The notes: generated from the letters alone by a model not told the origin. Numbered from the stretch's first letter, positions 8,685 to 17,867 are shown. The stretch: 64,000 bases of DNA from Bacillus sp. P14.5 (GCF_003316765.1 NZ_NIJF01000083.1:186001-250000), one strand, 5' to 3'. Program-made: numbers and translations.

Positions 8685-9494
8685 ATGGAAACAAAACAAG
8701 AGTTACTCGCTGCACTGGAAGAAACAAACCTTTGGATTGAAGACCAGAAAAAAGCATGGTTTTGGGAAAAGTGGACAAGACTCCCATTTAAGGTTCTTGA
8801 TAAAATCACACCTGAATTCATTCATAAAAAAGTCGGAACTCTGCTTGATGAAATGGGCGGATACATTCAGAATGGCGGCAAATATTTAACATCGAAGAAA
8901 AGCATGTACAAGTACATCGAAAAAAAGACAGGAAGAACATTAACCAGTTTAGAGGAAATTGCAGCTCTTGAGCTTATTGAAATGGACAAGCTCAGCAAGG
9001 ACCTTGCCGGATCCAGAAAAAAGGCTGCTGCCGTACAAGGAGCTACGACAGGTATAGGCGGGCTCTTCACTCTGACGATTGACATTCCCGCACTGCTGGG
9101 CATTTCATTGAAAACCCTTCAGGAAATCGCAGTCATCCACGGATATGATCCTGATGATAAAAAAGAAAGAATCTTCATGATTAAATGTTTGCAATTTGCT
9201 TCGGCAGACATCGTTGGAAAAAAAGCGATTCTCGACAATCTTGCCGCTTATTACGAGGGGGAAGTTTCAACCAATGAAGTCATGGCTCAACTACAAGGCT
9301 GGCGTGAAGTAGTATATACATACCGTGATCAATTCGGATGGAAAAAATTATTTCAAATGGTGCCAGTGGCTGGAATTATATTTGGTGCCTTCACTAACCG
9401 GGCGATGATCGCTGATATAGCAGAGGCCGGGAGTGTTCTCTACCGTAAAAGAAGGATAAAAGACAGGCTTCTATCAATAGAAGAAACAGGATAA
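8685..9494 (+). CDS. EcsC family protein
   Basis: A 269-residue EcsC-domain protein. Central region reads GATTGIGGLFTLTIDIPALLGISLKTLQEIAVIHGYDP, the glycine-rich amphipathic segment typical of EcsC, followed by a C-terminal hydrophobic VPVAGIIFGAFTN. In Bacillus subtilis EcsC accompanies the EcsAB ABC transporter, but here it stands alone, diverging from pssA. Ribosome binding site GGAGGAAAAG before ATG. Biochemical function of the family is not established. Confidence 0.85.
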   Translation: METKQELLAALEETNLWIEDQKKAWFWEKWTRLPFKVLDKITPEFIHKKVGTLLDEMGGYIQNGGKYLTSKKSMYKYIEKKTGRTLTSLEEIAALELIEMDKLSKDLAGSRKKAAAVQGATTGIGGLFTLTIDIPALLGISLKTLQEIAVIHGYDPDDKKERIFMIKCLQFASADIVGKKAILDNLAAYYEGEVSTNEVMAQLQGWREVVYTYRDQFGWKKLFQMVPVAGIIFGAFTNRAMIADIAEAGSVLYRKRRIKDRLLSIEETG

Positions 9495-9498
9495 AATT

Positions 9499-9540
9499 AA
9501 TCCCCTCCCTGCTTCTAGGCAAGGCGGGGATTGGTTTGTC
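9499..9540 (+). terminator. Terminator of the EcsC-like gene
   Basis: Arms AATCCCC (9500-9506) and GGGGATT (9527-9533) with further internal pairing, followed by a G/T-rich tail. Directly after the stop codon and between convergent genes. Confidence 0.65.
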
Positions 9541-9543
9541 AAT

Positions 9544-10461
9544 TCATCCATGAACCTCTCCGTGTCTCAGTTGGGACCGTTCAACCTGGATTGTTGTATG
9601 CTTAATATGAAATTCTTCCTCAAGAATATCGATCGCCTTTTGCAAAATCTTCTGGTCGTCTTCCTCATCTTCAATTAATATATGACAGCTTAGCGAGTTC
9701 ATGCCCGAAGTTATTGTCCAAATATGGAGATCATGAACGTTTCGAATACCCGCAATGCTTTCCAATGTCACTCTTACTTTCTGCACGTCCATTCCTGAAG
9801 GAGCTCCTTCCATAAGGATATGGACTGTATGAGTAATGATGCCCCATGCACTTTTAAGGATCAGCAAGGCAACAAAAACACTTATGAGGGGATCAGCCCA
9901 ATACCAGTCAAACCAAAGCATGATGGCGCCTGCTATTATGGCCCCTACTGAACCTAAGGCGTCTCCAAGGACATGCAGATAAGCGCTGCGCAAATTGACA
10001 TTTTCTTTGACATCCCCTTTGTTAATCAATGCCCATGCACTCAAAAGATTTGCCAGCAAACCGATAAAAGCGATCACCATCATTGTTCCACTGGCTACAG
10101 CAGGGGGTTCCAGCAAGCGTCCATAAGCCTCATACACTATAAATCCCGCTATCAAGAAAAGAGTGGTTCCATTAAGTAAAGCAGCCAGAATCTCAAAACG
10201 ATAGTATCCAAATGTTTTGGAAGAAGAAGCCGCCCTGCCCGCTATCCACATGGCTGCAAGACTTAATGCCAGTGAACTTGCATCACTCAGCATGTGTCCT
10301 GAATCCGATAATAAAGCCAGGCTGTTGGTAATCAATCCGCCGAAAAACTCCAGAACCATAATGCCGGTTGTGATAATTAATGCAATTAGAAGCCCTTTTT
10401 GGTTTCCTTCTCTTGTATGATCGTGTTCATGTCCATGCCCGTGTCCATGGTGATGATGCAT
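9544..10461 (-). CDS. czcD: Cation diffusion facilitator (Zn/Co/Cd efflux)
   Basis: A 305-residue CDF antiporter that exports Zn2+ and related divalent cations for protons. His-rich N-terminus (MHHHHGHGHGHEHDH), six membrane helices, with metal-site residues in helix 2 (LLSDSGHMLSDASSL: the HxxxD motif) and helix 5 (YLHVLGDALGSVGAI), and a C-terminal cytoplasmic domain (VHDLHIWTITSGMNSLSCHI). It follows the ArsR-type gene by 11 bases in the same direction and shares its operator, matching the czrA-czcD arrangement of Bacillus. Confidence 0.93.
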   Translation of the reverse strand: MHHHHGHGHGHEHDHTREGNQKGLLIALIITTGIMVLEFFGGLITNSLALLSDSGHMLSDASSLALSLAAMWIAGRAASSSKTFGYYRFEILAALLNGTTLFLIAGFIVYEAYGRLLEPPAVASGTMMVIAFIGLLANLLSAWALINKGDVKENVNLRSAYLHVLGDALGSVGAIIAGAIMLWFDWYWADPLISVFVALLILKSAWGIITHTVHILMEGAPSGMDVQKVRVTLESIAGIRNVHDLHIWTITSGMNSLSCHILIEDEEDDQKILQKAIDILEEEFHIKHTTIQVERSQLRHGEVHG

Positions 10462-10472
10462 GTTACTCCCTC

Positions 10473-10781
10473 CTAGTCATGAAGTGAATGATTGATAACC
10501 TGCTTCAGTATTTCTATTACATGATTATCATCATAAGTGTAATAGAACGACTGTCCTTCCCTTCTGGCTTTGACAAGTCTTTGGTTCTTCAAAAAAGATA
10601 ATTGGTGAGAAACAGCCGATTGCGACAAACCAAGAACTTCGGCTATGTGCCCAACCGAACACTCTTCCTGTGTCAGAAGATAAAGTATCCGAACTCTCGT
10701 TGGGTCAGAAAGAGCCTTGAAGGTCCTGGAAACCTTTTCTACAGTTTCTTCTTTTAAAAACTCATGTTTCCCCTGCTCCAT
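10473..10781 (-). CDS. czrA: ArsR/SmtB family zinc-type repressor
   Basis: A 102-residue winged-helix repressor: [41 protein letters not shown]. No CVC thiol site; instead the C-terminal helix carries [19 protein letters not shown], with the Asp/His pattern of the alpha-5 Zn/Co site of CzrA and SmtB. First gene of an operon with czcD. GAGGT ribosome binding site before ATG 10781. A 20-bp imperfect palindrome at 10813-10832 is the expected operator. Confidence 0.88.
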   Translation of the reverse strand: MEQGKHEFLKEETVEKVSRTFKALSDPTRVRILYLLTQEECSVGHIAEVLGLSQSAVSHQLSFLKNQRLVKARREGQSFYYTYDDNHVIEILKQVINHSLHD

Positions 10782-10812
10782 TTCGACTACCTCATTTTGT
10801 ATATATTTTATT

Positions 10813-10832
10813 ATATGAACAAATGCTCATAT
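10813..10832 (-). promoter_or_regulatory. CzrA-type operator
   Basis: ATATGAACA (10813-10821), 2-base centre, TGCTCATAT (10824-10832): 8 of 9 positions symmetric. This is the TATGAACA/TGTTCATA class of operator bound by CzrA/CadC/SmtB-type repressors, about 30 bases upstream of the czrA start. Confidence 0.75.
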
Positions 10833-11019
10833 GTTGATACTTAAAGCATAACATTTTTTCATGAGTATGTAATGTATTCCTGCCTTGATAGGACTAAATA
10901 AAATTCCTGAAGTCTGGAAGTTATCTTACAGCCTCTATGAACTCGAAACTATTAGTTGAGACCCGATATATTATCGACCACACTGGCACCCGCCTTTTAG
11001 TTATCTAAAATCTTTTGAA

Positions 11020-11141
11020 AACAGAAAAAGGCGCCTGTTCGAAAACAGGCGCCTTTGATGCGTATTGAGGCGAGAGACCGTGCGCCACATCGCACGTTGC
11101 TTAGAAAGCTTGTCTGTCGGCTTACACAATTAGCTCATCGC
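11020..11141 (-). ncRNA. Candidate small RNA with own promoter and terminator
   Basis: On the minus strand a SigA-type promoter has -35 TTGATA (11171-11176), a 17-base spacer and -10 TATATT (11148-11153). Start is expected near 11141. The transcript ends at a perfect 13-bp stem (11027-11039 with 11044-11056, AAAGGCGCCTGTT and its complement, tetraloop TTCG) followed by TTTCTGTTTTC. Between them CGTGCG/CGCACG forms a second hairpin with loop ATGTGG (11080-11098). No open reading frame with a ribosome binding site is present. I do not recognise it as 6S, RNase P, SRP or a known riboswitch. It could also be an attenuated leader, but the next leftward gene (czrA) has its own operator. Confidence 0.6.
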
Positions 11142-11147
11142 TTAATA

Positions 11148-11176
11148 AATATAGCACGCTCCCCTGCCTTTATCAA
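11148..11176 (-). promoter_or_regulatory. SigA promoter of the candidate small RNA
   Basis: TTGATA, 17-bp spacer, TATATT on the minus strand; near-consensus hexamers with ideal spacing. It lies in the 63-base gap between the kinase stop (11204) and the RNA start. Confidence 0.7.
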
Positions 11177-11203
11177 GCTTTCTTTTCTAGGAAAATAATG
11201 ACT

Positions 11204-12427
11204 TTAATCCAGAATGGGCAGTTTGATGGTAAAAATAGTGCCAGTCCCGTCACTGGATACTCTCATATCTCCGCCATGATTTTCAATGATTTTTTTGCTC
11301 ACGGAAAGTCCAAGACCGGTTCCGTCATCTTTGGTTGTAAAGAAAGGATCAAATACATGAGATATCATGGAAGGCTTAATTCCTGAACCATTATCCTTAA
11401 AATGTATTTCCAGGTCGGTCCTTATTTTTATTACGTCTATTGCTATCTTCAACGGACCAGTGCTTGCCTGGAAAGAATTGCTGAACAGGTTGATGAAAAC
11501 CTGAAGAAATTCTTCTTTATTTCCATTGATAAAGCATCCTTTAGCTTCGTCCGAAATAGTACATTCAAAGGCAATATTATATAACAATGCTTCGCTGTTA
11601 AGGAACTTGCTGATGTATTCAATCATGAAAGTTCCAATTTCCATTCTTTCTGAGGAGGTTTCCAGCGGTTTAGCAATTCTCAGGAAATCTGTGATAATCT
11701 TGTTCGCCCTGTCTATTTCAGGGATGAGCAATCCTTTTATCAAGGACCCGGTCTCTTTATCCGACTGCCCATGGATCAGCTGCAGGTAGCCCCGCACAGT
11801 GGTTAAGGGATTACGGATTTCATGAGCGATTCCAGCAGCAATTCTGCCGGCAAGGCCTCTTTTTTCCGCTTCTTTTACTCCATTTAAAAACTGGAAGGTT
11901 CCCACCACTCTGAGCAGTTCGCCATTAGAGTCCCTAATGATTTGCGTATTATTGATTCCGTAGTTTTTATCTAAAACTTCCCGATTGACGATCGGAACTT
12001 CCGTCCGGAGAGTTTCCAGAAGGTTTATCTTTGAGTCTGGGAGACCTAATAGGTCGCGGATATGACTTCCAATCACCTCATCCCGCTCTACCCCAAGATC
12101 GGCAGCTGCCTGTTTATTACAAAGTGTCACCATCCCGTTAGTATCGATAAAAACAATATGGTGATGCACCAAGTCCAGAATCGGAGTTAAGAAATATTCC
12201 ATTTGGTCAAATGGGATATCGAGTGTAGAAGTGATGGAGGGAGTTTCCGTTTCGGCAATTCCCTCAATTAAAGAGATGGCCTCCTGATTCTTGATGATTT
12301 GTTTCCCCGAAGCAGGGTCGTTGTATGTAAAACTGAAGGGCAGCTTCTTTATCATCTCACGGTAAATCTCAACTTCTTTTTCAAGTTTGTCTGCTCTTTC
12401 CTTCAATTCTTCCAGATTATTCTTCAT
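11204..12427 (-). CDS. PAS-domain sensor histidine kinase
   Basis: A 407-residue soluble histidine kinase: N-terminal coiled coil (about residues 1-35, EELKERADKLEKEVEI), a PAS domain (IVFIDTNGMVTLCNKQAAADLG), HisKA with AHEIRNPLTTVRGYLQLI, and HATPase_c with NGSGIKP and DGTGLGLSVSKKI. No membrane helices and no neighbouring regulator, like Bacillus orphan phosphorelay kinases; the ATPase half also resembles NtrB/AtoS-type kinases. Start set at ATG 12427 (MKNNLEEL) with AAAGGACGA upstream; an ATG at 12475 would add 16 residues but lacks a site. Confidence 0.82.
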   Translation of the reverse strand: MKNNLEELKERADKLEKEVEIYREMIKKLPFSFTYNDPASGKQIIKNQEAISLIEGIAETETPSITSTLDIPFDQMEYFLTPILDLVHHHIVFIDTNGMVTLCNKQAAADLGVERDEVIGSHIRDLLGLPDSKINLLETLRTEVPIVNREVLDKNYGINNTQIIRDSNGELLRVVGTFQFLNGVKEAEKRGLAGRIAAGIAHEIRNPLTTVRGYLQLIHGQSDKETGSLIKGLLIPEIDRANKIITDFLRIAKPLETSSERMEIGTFMIEYISKFLNSEALLYNIAFECTISDEAKGCFINGNKEEFLQVFINLFSNSFQASTGPLKIAIDVIKIRTDLEIHFKDNGSGIKPSMISHVFDPFFTTKDDGTGLGLSVSKKIIENHGGDMRVSSDGTGTIFTIKLPILD

Positions 12428-12540
12428 AACATCGTCCTTTAACTGCATTTGTGCCAAATAATTACATAATTCCATTATAGCTTTCTCTTAATATGTATGT
12501 AAACAATAGTCTATTATACAGTTTACCCTCTTAAAGCAAT

Positions 12541-12559
12541 AAAAGGGACTGTCCCTTTT
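12541..12559. repeat. Short palindrome AAAGGGAC-T-GTCCCTTT, copy 1
   Basis: Perfect 9+1+9 palindrome followed by AATGCTT. A near copy (GGGAC-T-GTCCC followed by TTTTGGTGCTT) lies at 49166-49182. Neither has a proper U-tract context for a gene, so these are dispersed repeats rather than terminators. Confidence 0.7.
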
Positions 12560-12589
12560 AATGCTTCTACATACAAAAGAGGCTGGGTC

Positions 12590-12660
12590 AAAACCTTATA
12601 AAAAGCTCTTTTCAAAAGAATGTGTCTGAGTATAAAGAAAGGATTTCCGCCTGCGATCAG
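12590..12660 (+). repeat. Relic of the left end of the large dispersed repeat
   Basis: Segment with CTCTTTTCAAAAGAATGTGTC, then GGATTTCCGCC, matches the sequence just before and at the start of repeat copy 4 (43530-43575). The remainder of the element is absent. Confidence 0.45.
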
Positions 12661-12718
12661 GAACTGGCGGATAACCTAATCTAAAAAATAACATCTTCAA
12701 GGTAAGAGCCTAATAACA

Positions 12719-12770
12719 AAAATGAACCGCATGAGATCAAGTATGTAACCTTGATCTCATGCGGTTTTAC
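12719..12770 (-). terminator. Terminator of the VTT/DedA-type gene
   Basis: Perfect 17-bp stem AACCGCATGAGATCAAG/CTTGATCTCATGCGGTT with an 8-base loop, followed on the minus strand by T-rich sequence. Serves the leftward gene ending at 12825. Confidence 0.85.
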
Positions 12771-12824
12771 TTTTGATGATTTCTACTTGCATCAATTAGT
12801 TTTCTACTTTTGTCCCAGCCTCTT

Positions 12825-13406
12825 TCATCTATTGTCCTTCTGTTTCACTTTGGCAAGCGCCGGTTTTCTCTTAAGAAGTTTAAACAGGACATAACTTACT
12901 GTTGTTGTCAGAAGCAAGCCGTTTATAACCCATTGTACATTATTAAAACCTTCTTTTAGAGCAGCCAGATTCCCAATACTTCCGAGATAAAACATGGTGA
13001 TTGAAACTGGCAGCACCCCTAAGAACGTCAGCATTCCATACCTGGCGGGTTTGATACTGCAGAAGCCGCCAAGGTAAGCAATGTACCCCATTCCCAGAAT
13101 CCTTCCCAATGTTATGGTCCAATCCCCATACTTTTCAGTCCAGCGGTCGAATTTTTGCTGCTTCTTTTTGGATAGCTTCCTGCGTATATCAGTCTCATAT
13201 TTTATGCTTAGCCAATAGGGGATAAAGCTGACCATCACATAAAAAACACTGACAGCCAAACTATATAGAATAATCTCCAAGGGACTCGGCTGCAGAATAT
13301 ATCCATATATCAATATGAAGAGTGCTGCCGGAAAAGGTAATGAAACTGCTTCTATTAAAACACCCAGCAATAAGCCCCATATTCCAAGGCCAACAAGGAA
13401 ATTCAT
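12825..13406 (-). CDS. VTT/DedA-like integral membrane protein
   Basis: A 193-residue protein with four to five hydrophobic helices and the VTT (SNARE-associated/DedA) pattern: PFPAALFILIYGYIL near the N-terminus, YGDWTITLGRILGMGYIAYLGG (the conserved Gly-Arg-x-x-P/G re-entrant region), SITMFYLGSIGNL. DedA-type proteins are flippases for undecaprenyl phosphate or phosphatidylethanolamine; which one this is cannot be told. A second, more typical DedA gene is at 50065. Confidence 0.7.
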   Translation of the reverse strand: MNFLVGLGIWGLLLGVLIEAVSLPFPAALFILIYGYILQPSPLEIILYSLAVSVFYVMVSFIPYWLSIKYETDIRRKLSKKKQQKFDRWTEKYGDWTITLGRILGMGYIAYLGGFCSIKPARYGMLTFLGVLPVSITMFYLGSIGNLAALKEGFNNVQWVINGLLLTTTVSYVLFKLLKRKPALAKVKQKDNR

Positions 13407-13611
13407 TATCGGTTCAATAGTTTACACATCCTCTAATCATTCTATCTTCCTATGCAATCCTACTATACCCCTTCTGCTTGCTATAGAAACAGTTATTACC
13501 CATATGTAAGCTTTATGAAATCTTAACAAACACCTGCAGAAATACAGGCTATAATAAAATTGTCGATTTTTGGCGACTTCTAAATTCAACATACTTCTAG
13601 GTGGTATCATT

Positions 13612-16518
13612 TTGTTACATAAGAAACTTTCTGCCAATATACTAATAATTCTACTGTTAGCCCTTTGTTATCTTGGAATGCTATTAAATATTGAGCTATT
13701 CCGGGGAATTGATCTGGTGTTTGGATCGATATTTACTTTTATCCTCATCCGTTATTTTGGCACTGCAATTGGCTTTCTGTCAGCCTTCATAACCGGGGGT
13801 TACACCCTCTTGTTATGGGGAAACCCCTACGGGATGGTTTCCTTGCTATTGGAAGCTTTACTTATAGGATTTTTTTATCATAAATACCACAAAAGTTTAG
13901 TTTTTCTAGACAGCCTGTTTATCCTATTCATATCCTTTCCTCTCTCTTCATTTTTCAGTCGATATTTACTGGGTATGGATTGGCTGGAAACAAGCCTGAT
14001 TATGATGAAACAAGGCATTAATATGCTTTTGAATGTTCTTATTGCAAATCTGATGATCATCATTATTGATTCTTTCAGAAGATCGCATGCAGTAAGGAAA
14101 GTCTCTTACCAGGAATTATTGTTCACTCTTTTGATGCTCTGTTTTCTGATTCCGGTTGTGATTGGGCTTGTTTTTCAAGGAAGGGCTGAAGTGAATGAAG
14201 TAAGATCGGAAATTCAGTCCAAAATCAAGCGCACAAGTACTGAATTAACTCTGAATTTCTACAACTTGTACAGCGTGTATACAAAGCCCTTGGAACGTAT
14301 TTCAGAAACCATAGCAGAAAATATTAACAATGAGAGGAATACCATTACCCTGCCTGATGAATATCTTTCTGCACAATTTAGAGAAGCATCCCAAGCCGCA
14401 CCGGGACTTTTAGGTATCTCTCTATTTCAAGGAGAGAAAGAAATTCATCATTATAGTTCAAATACAAAGAATTACTACTCAAACAACACCAATTTATTAT
14501 CAGAAGAAAAGACAGCAGCTGCCGTTTTTTCTTCTATTAAATCTCCCTACGGGGCCGTGACAGAACCTTACGTTACACTGAATCAGCCAATTACCCTTAG
14601 TTCCAATCTTCTATGGGGCAATCTAGTGGGGATAATACCGGTATCAGCTCTTTCTGTTTTAACGAGTGAACTAAATGCCAGGGATTTAAATATAACAATA
14701 ATCGATGAAAAAAAGAGAATTCTTTATTCAACTCAAAGTGAATTGAATCCAAATGAAGTTTTTGCAAGAAACAAGAAAGAAATAGACTTTGAACGTCCTG
14801 ATGTTAATAGAATTGAAGAGCATATTTCTTCTTTGAACGAGTGGTCCCAACACTCTTACAGTTCAACTTCTTCTTTCAGTAAAAGTATTCCTTGGAGCAC
14901 TCATATTTCCATACCAATTTCCGGGTATAAAAATCAATTATATGGAAAGTTAATTACTTTGATGATCTTTGCTTACATATTTGCCGCCATAGCTTTTATT
15001 ATTTCCATTTCCATCAGTTACTGGCTGCAATTTTCCTTAAGGAAGATAGCCCTCTTGACCAACAATCTCCCTGAGAGAATTGCCAGGGATGAGAAAATCA
15101 TCTGGCCCCAATTTTTAATTAAAGAAGTGTCTGAAGTAGTCGATAACTTCAGAATGACAGAAAATAAAATAAGGAACATGTTCCATGATATCGTGTCAGC
15201 CCAGGAAAACCTCACCTACATGGCTCACTTTGATCTCCTTACAGATGTATATAACCGCAATTATATAATTGAAAAGTTCCATCAGTTTACTGAAAAAGCA
15301 GCGGATAGGAAAATGGCGGTATTCTTCATTGATCTGGATCGTTTTAAAACCATAAATGATACACTGGGTCACCATACTGGGGATCGAGTCCTAAAAGAAG
15401 TAGCCCACAGATTAAAAAAAGTTTGTGACAAACAAGATATCATTGCCAGACAAGGCGGAGACGAGTTTATTATTTTCGTTCCATTTATAACTTCTGAGGC
15501 AGAGGCTGAAATAAAGGGTGCTAAGATCGTAAAGGCTCTCTCCAAAAGTTACAATTTCTTTGGAGAAACCTACCATATTACAGCCTCACTTGGCATCAGC
15601 GTTTATCCTGAAGATGGGGAGGAAATACAAACTCTCATTAAAAATGCAGACATGGCTATGTACTCAGCAAAGGAACAGGGCAAGAATAATTACCAATTTT
15701 ATAATACTGATATCAGGAAGCAGGCAGTTTCAAAAGTCAGGATTGAAAATGAACTCCGGCGTGCAATTGAAAGAAATCAATTGGAACTATACTATCAGCC
15801 GCAAGTTGACCTGAAAACAAATAAAATTACTGGAGTTGAAGCTTTGCTCCGCTGGTTTCACCCTGATCTTGGAATGGTCTCTCCCGTCGACTTCATTCCT
15901 ATAGCCGAAGAATCCGGCTTGATAATAGAAATTGGTGAGTGGGTCATTGAGAAAGCCTGCAGAGATGCTAAACTCTGGAAGAGAGCAGGTGCAGGAAAGC
16001 TAAATATAAGTGTGAACGTGTCCATGAAGCAATTTCTTCATGAAGACCTTATCAGGACCATTAAGCACCACTTACATGAGAATAAGTTAAATCCAACGAG
16101 CTTAAAATTGGAAATCACTGAAAGTGCGGCTATGTCACAACCCGATAAAACCATCAACAGGATGCTTCTTCTTAAAGATATGAACATCGACCTGGCACTT
16201 GACGACTTCGGGACTGGATATTCTTCTCTGCATCATTTAAAAAACCTCCCGGTCGATATATTGAAAATCGACCGGGGATTCATTGCTGATCTGGAAACAA
16301 ACCAAAATGATACAGCGATCGTCAAAGCCCTTATACAAATGGCTCACAGTTTAGGGATGGAAGTAGTTGCTGAAGGTGTGGAAACTCTTGCACAACAGAA
16401 TATTCTTGAAAGTATTGGCTGTGACACTCTCCAGGGTTATGTATTCAGCAAGCCGCTCCCTAACAAAGACCTTCTGACAAAACTGCTTCAATATAATCCA
16501 AACATGACAAATGGCTGA
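13612..16518 (+). CDS. Membrane GGDEF-EAL protein (cyclic di-GMP turnover)
   Basis: A 968-residue protein. Order: about six N-terminal membrane helices (residues 1-180), extracytoplasmic sensor region (about 200-455, Cache-like), one helix, HAMP-like linker, GGDEF domain with intact RQGGDEF, then EAL domain with GVEALLRW and DDFGTGYSSL. Both active-site motifs look competent, so it could make or degrade c-di-GMP. The inhibitory I-site position five residues before GGDEF reads DKQD instead of RxxD, so product inhibition is probably lost. Start is TTG 13612 (LLHKKLSAN) because AGGTGG lies 7 bases upstream; an upstream in-frame TTG at 13570 lacks a site. Confidence 0.88.
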   Translation: MLHKKLSANILIILLLALCYLGMLLNIELFRGIDLVFGSIFTFILIRYFGTAIGFLSAFITGGYTLLLWGNPYGMVSLLLEALLIGFFYHKYHKSLVFLDSLFILFISFPLSSFFSRYLLGMDWLETSLIMMKQGINMLLNVLIANLMIIIIDSFRRSHAVRKVSYQELLFTLLMLCFLIPVVIGLVFQGRAEVNEVRSEIQSKIKRTSTELTLNFYNLYSVYTKPLERISETIAENINNERNTITLPDEYLSAQFREASQAAPGLLGISLFQGEKEIHHYSSNTKNYYSNNTNLLSEEKTAAAVFSSIKSPYGAVTEPYVTLNQPITLSSNLLWGNLVGIIPVSALSVLTSELNARDLNITIIDEKKRILYSTQSELNPNEVFARNKKEIDFERPDVNRIEEHISSLNEWSQHSYSSTSSFSKSIPWSTHISIPISGYKNQLYGKLITLMIFAYIFAAIAFIISISISYWLQFSLRKIALLTNNLPERIARDEKIIWPQFLIKEVSEVVDNFRMTENKIRNMFHDIVSAQENLTYMAHFDLLTDVYNRNYIIEKFHQFTEKAADRKMAVFFIDLDRFKTINDTLGHHTGDRVLKEVAHRLKKVCDKQDIIARQGGDEFIIFVPFITSEAEAEIKGAKIVKALSKSYNFFGETYHITASLGISVYPEDGEEIQTLIKNADMAMYSAKEQGKNNYQFYNTDIRKQAVSKVRIENELRRAIERNQLELYYQPQVDLKTNKITGVEALLRWFHPDLGMVSPVDFIPIAEESGLIIEIGEWVIEKACRDAKLWKRAGAGKLNISVNVSMKQFLHEDLIRTIKHHLHENKLNPTSLKLEITESAAMSQPDKTINRMLLLKDMNIDLALDDFGTGYSSLHHLKNLPVDILKIDRGFIADLETNQNDTAIVKALIQMAHSLGMEVVAEGVETLAQQNILESIGCDTLQGYVFSKPLPNKDLLTKLLQYNPNMTNG

Positions 16519-16793
16519 TCCAAAATGTAATTTCTCTGACAGTATCAGTCTGTTCACGTATAGATAGTAGTTTTCGGAAAAGTGTTAAGGGGCAGATTTT
16601 TCTTTGAATGAAAGAGCAGGATTTTTCATTCCTTCTTATAGGATTTATTGGTGAAATGTTACGGTATCTAGCAAATTTATATTAAATAGCATTAAAGTTA
16701 ACCACACAATCTTTATAAAGAACTGCATGCTCCCCTCGTTGACGAAACGAAGTCCTTTCACTATACTGAGTAAAGCAAATCTACAGGAACAGG
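16519..16793. other. Intergenic region
   Basis: No gene, hairpin with U-tract or operator recognised in these 275 bases. The promoter of the following gene must lie here. Confidence 0.4.
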
Positions 16794-17867
16794 ATGAAAA
16801 CAATGGACTTTGAAATTAAATACTTGTCCTTTTATGTTGTAGAAGTGGAAGGAAAAGGAGAAAATGCTGATAAGAGATTCAAGCATTTTCAAACACTGGA
16901 TGAACAAGGTTACGAGAACAACCCTTTAAAAGAATTTCTCGATGGAGAATTAACTAAAATCGCCAAGCGAAAAGTAGACCGGCACAGCAAGTCAGAAGGA
17001 GCACCGACTAAGATAGGCCGATTTATCGTGGAACCAGGTCATGAATTGGATTCAAATCCGAACTATAATTTGTTTGACCGTGCCAGGAACCCTGAATCGA
17101 TCGATGCCTTTAAGGAAGCCTCCCTTCAGTTCGTCAACGCTTACGTAGATGCAAGCGCAGTCAGAGGCGGAGTTTTCATCGTTGCTCTCGCAAAGCTGCG
17201 AAAATACTTTGATGATCCCTTTCTATTCCTTATGAAGTGTGATTTTGAACCAAAAGTGGCAAGAATCACAGATGAATCCACTTTGATTCATAATGTTGAA
17301 ATGGCCATCACCACCAAAAATATGAAATCGATCCAATATCCTTTCATGCCTGAAGAAGGAATGATGGACGAAGCAGAATTGAAAATCCATCAAGCTTCCC
17401 ACGCCAGGTACTTTGAAGACTTTTTAAAATTCGTGGAGTATGAAAAATCCATGCCGGAAATCGTGAGGACTCAGGTAATGGGAATGGTTCAGGAACACAT
17501 AGAAGAATCCTACGAACCTGAAAGTGAAGAGAGAGTCGAATTCGAATCAGCTGTAGAGGCCTGGTCAGTCAGTCCGAAACGCGAACTTCAAGAGAGATTC
17601 ACCACTGAACAGGTCGTAGAAGCCACTTCGCAAATAATTGAACAGTCCCCTGAAGTTGAATTAAAGATGAAACTGGATCATATTGATGTGAAAGCCATGC
17701 TTTCTGATTTCGGAGATACCATCCATATGGCAAAAGTGAATGGAAGATACATGCTGTTAATCGAGGGAGATTCTGTTCAATTTGAAAAAGGCGCCTCCCC
17801 TATCGAGTTTCTTAAGCCGGATGATCTGCAGGATGTGATTGACCGTATTCAAAAAAGAAGCGAATAA
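16794..17867 (+). CDS. Hypothetical protein, DUF3900-like
   Basis: A 357-residue soluble acidic protein beginning MKTMDFEIKYLSFYVVEVEG. The opening and length resemble the Bacillaceae-specific DUF3900 family as I remember it; no catalytic motif is apparent. The middle (PKVARITDESTLIHNVEMAI, NMKSIQYPFMPEEGM) is faintly like the nucleoid-associated NdpA family, which is an alternative I cannot exclude. Ribosome binding site AGGAACAGG before ATG. Monocistronic, ending at the hairpin 17948-17994. Confidence 0.6.
   Translation: MKTMDFEIKYLSFYVVEVEGKGENADKRFKHFQTLDEQGYENNPLKEFLDGELTKIAKRKVDRHSKSEGAPTKIGRFIVEPGHELDSNPNYNLFDRARNPESIDAFKEASLQFVNAYVDASAVRGGVFIVALAKLRKYFDDPFLFLMKCDFEPKVARITDESTLIHNVEMAITTKNMKSIQYPFMPEEGMMDEAELKIHQASHARYFEDFLKFVEYEKSMPEIVRTQVMGMVQEHIEESYEPESEERVEFESAVEAWSVSPKRELQERFTTEQVVEATSQIIEQSPEVELKMKLDHIDVKAMLSDFGDTIHMAKVNGRYMLLIEGDSVQFEKGASPIEFLKPDDLQDVIDRIQKRSE

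Larger units (their letters stand above)
12428..12824. other. Intergenic region with short repeats, element relic and terminator
   Basis: Holds the perfect palindrome AAAAGGGACTGTCCCTTTT at 12541-12559, a segment at about 12590-12660 resembling the left flank and end of the large dispersed repeat (see 43530-43575), an imperfect TCCGCC/GGCGGA hairpin at 12650-12675, and the strong terminator at 12719-12770. No gene seen. Confidence 0.6.
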
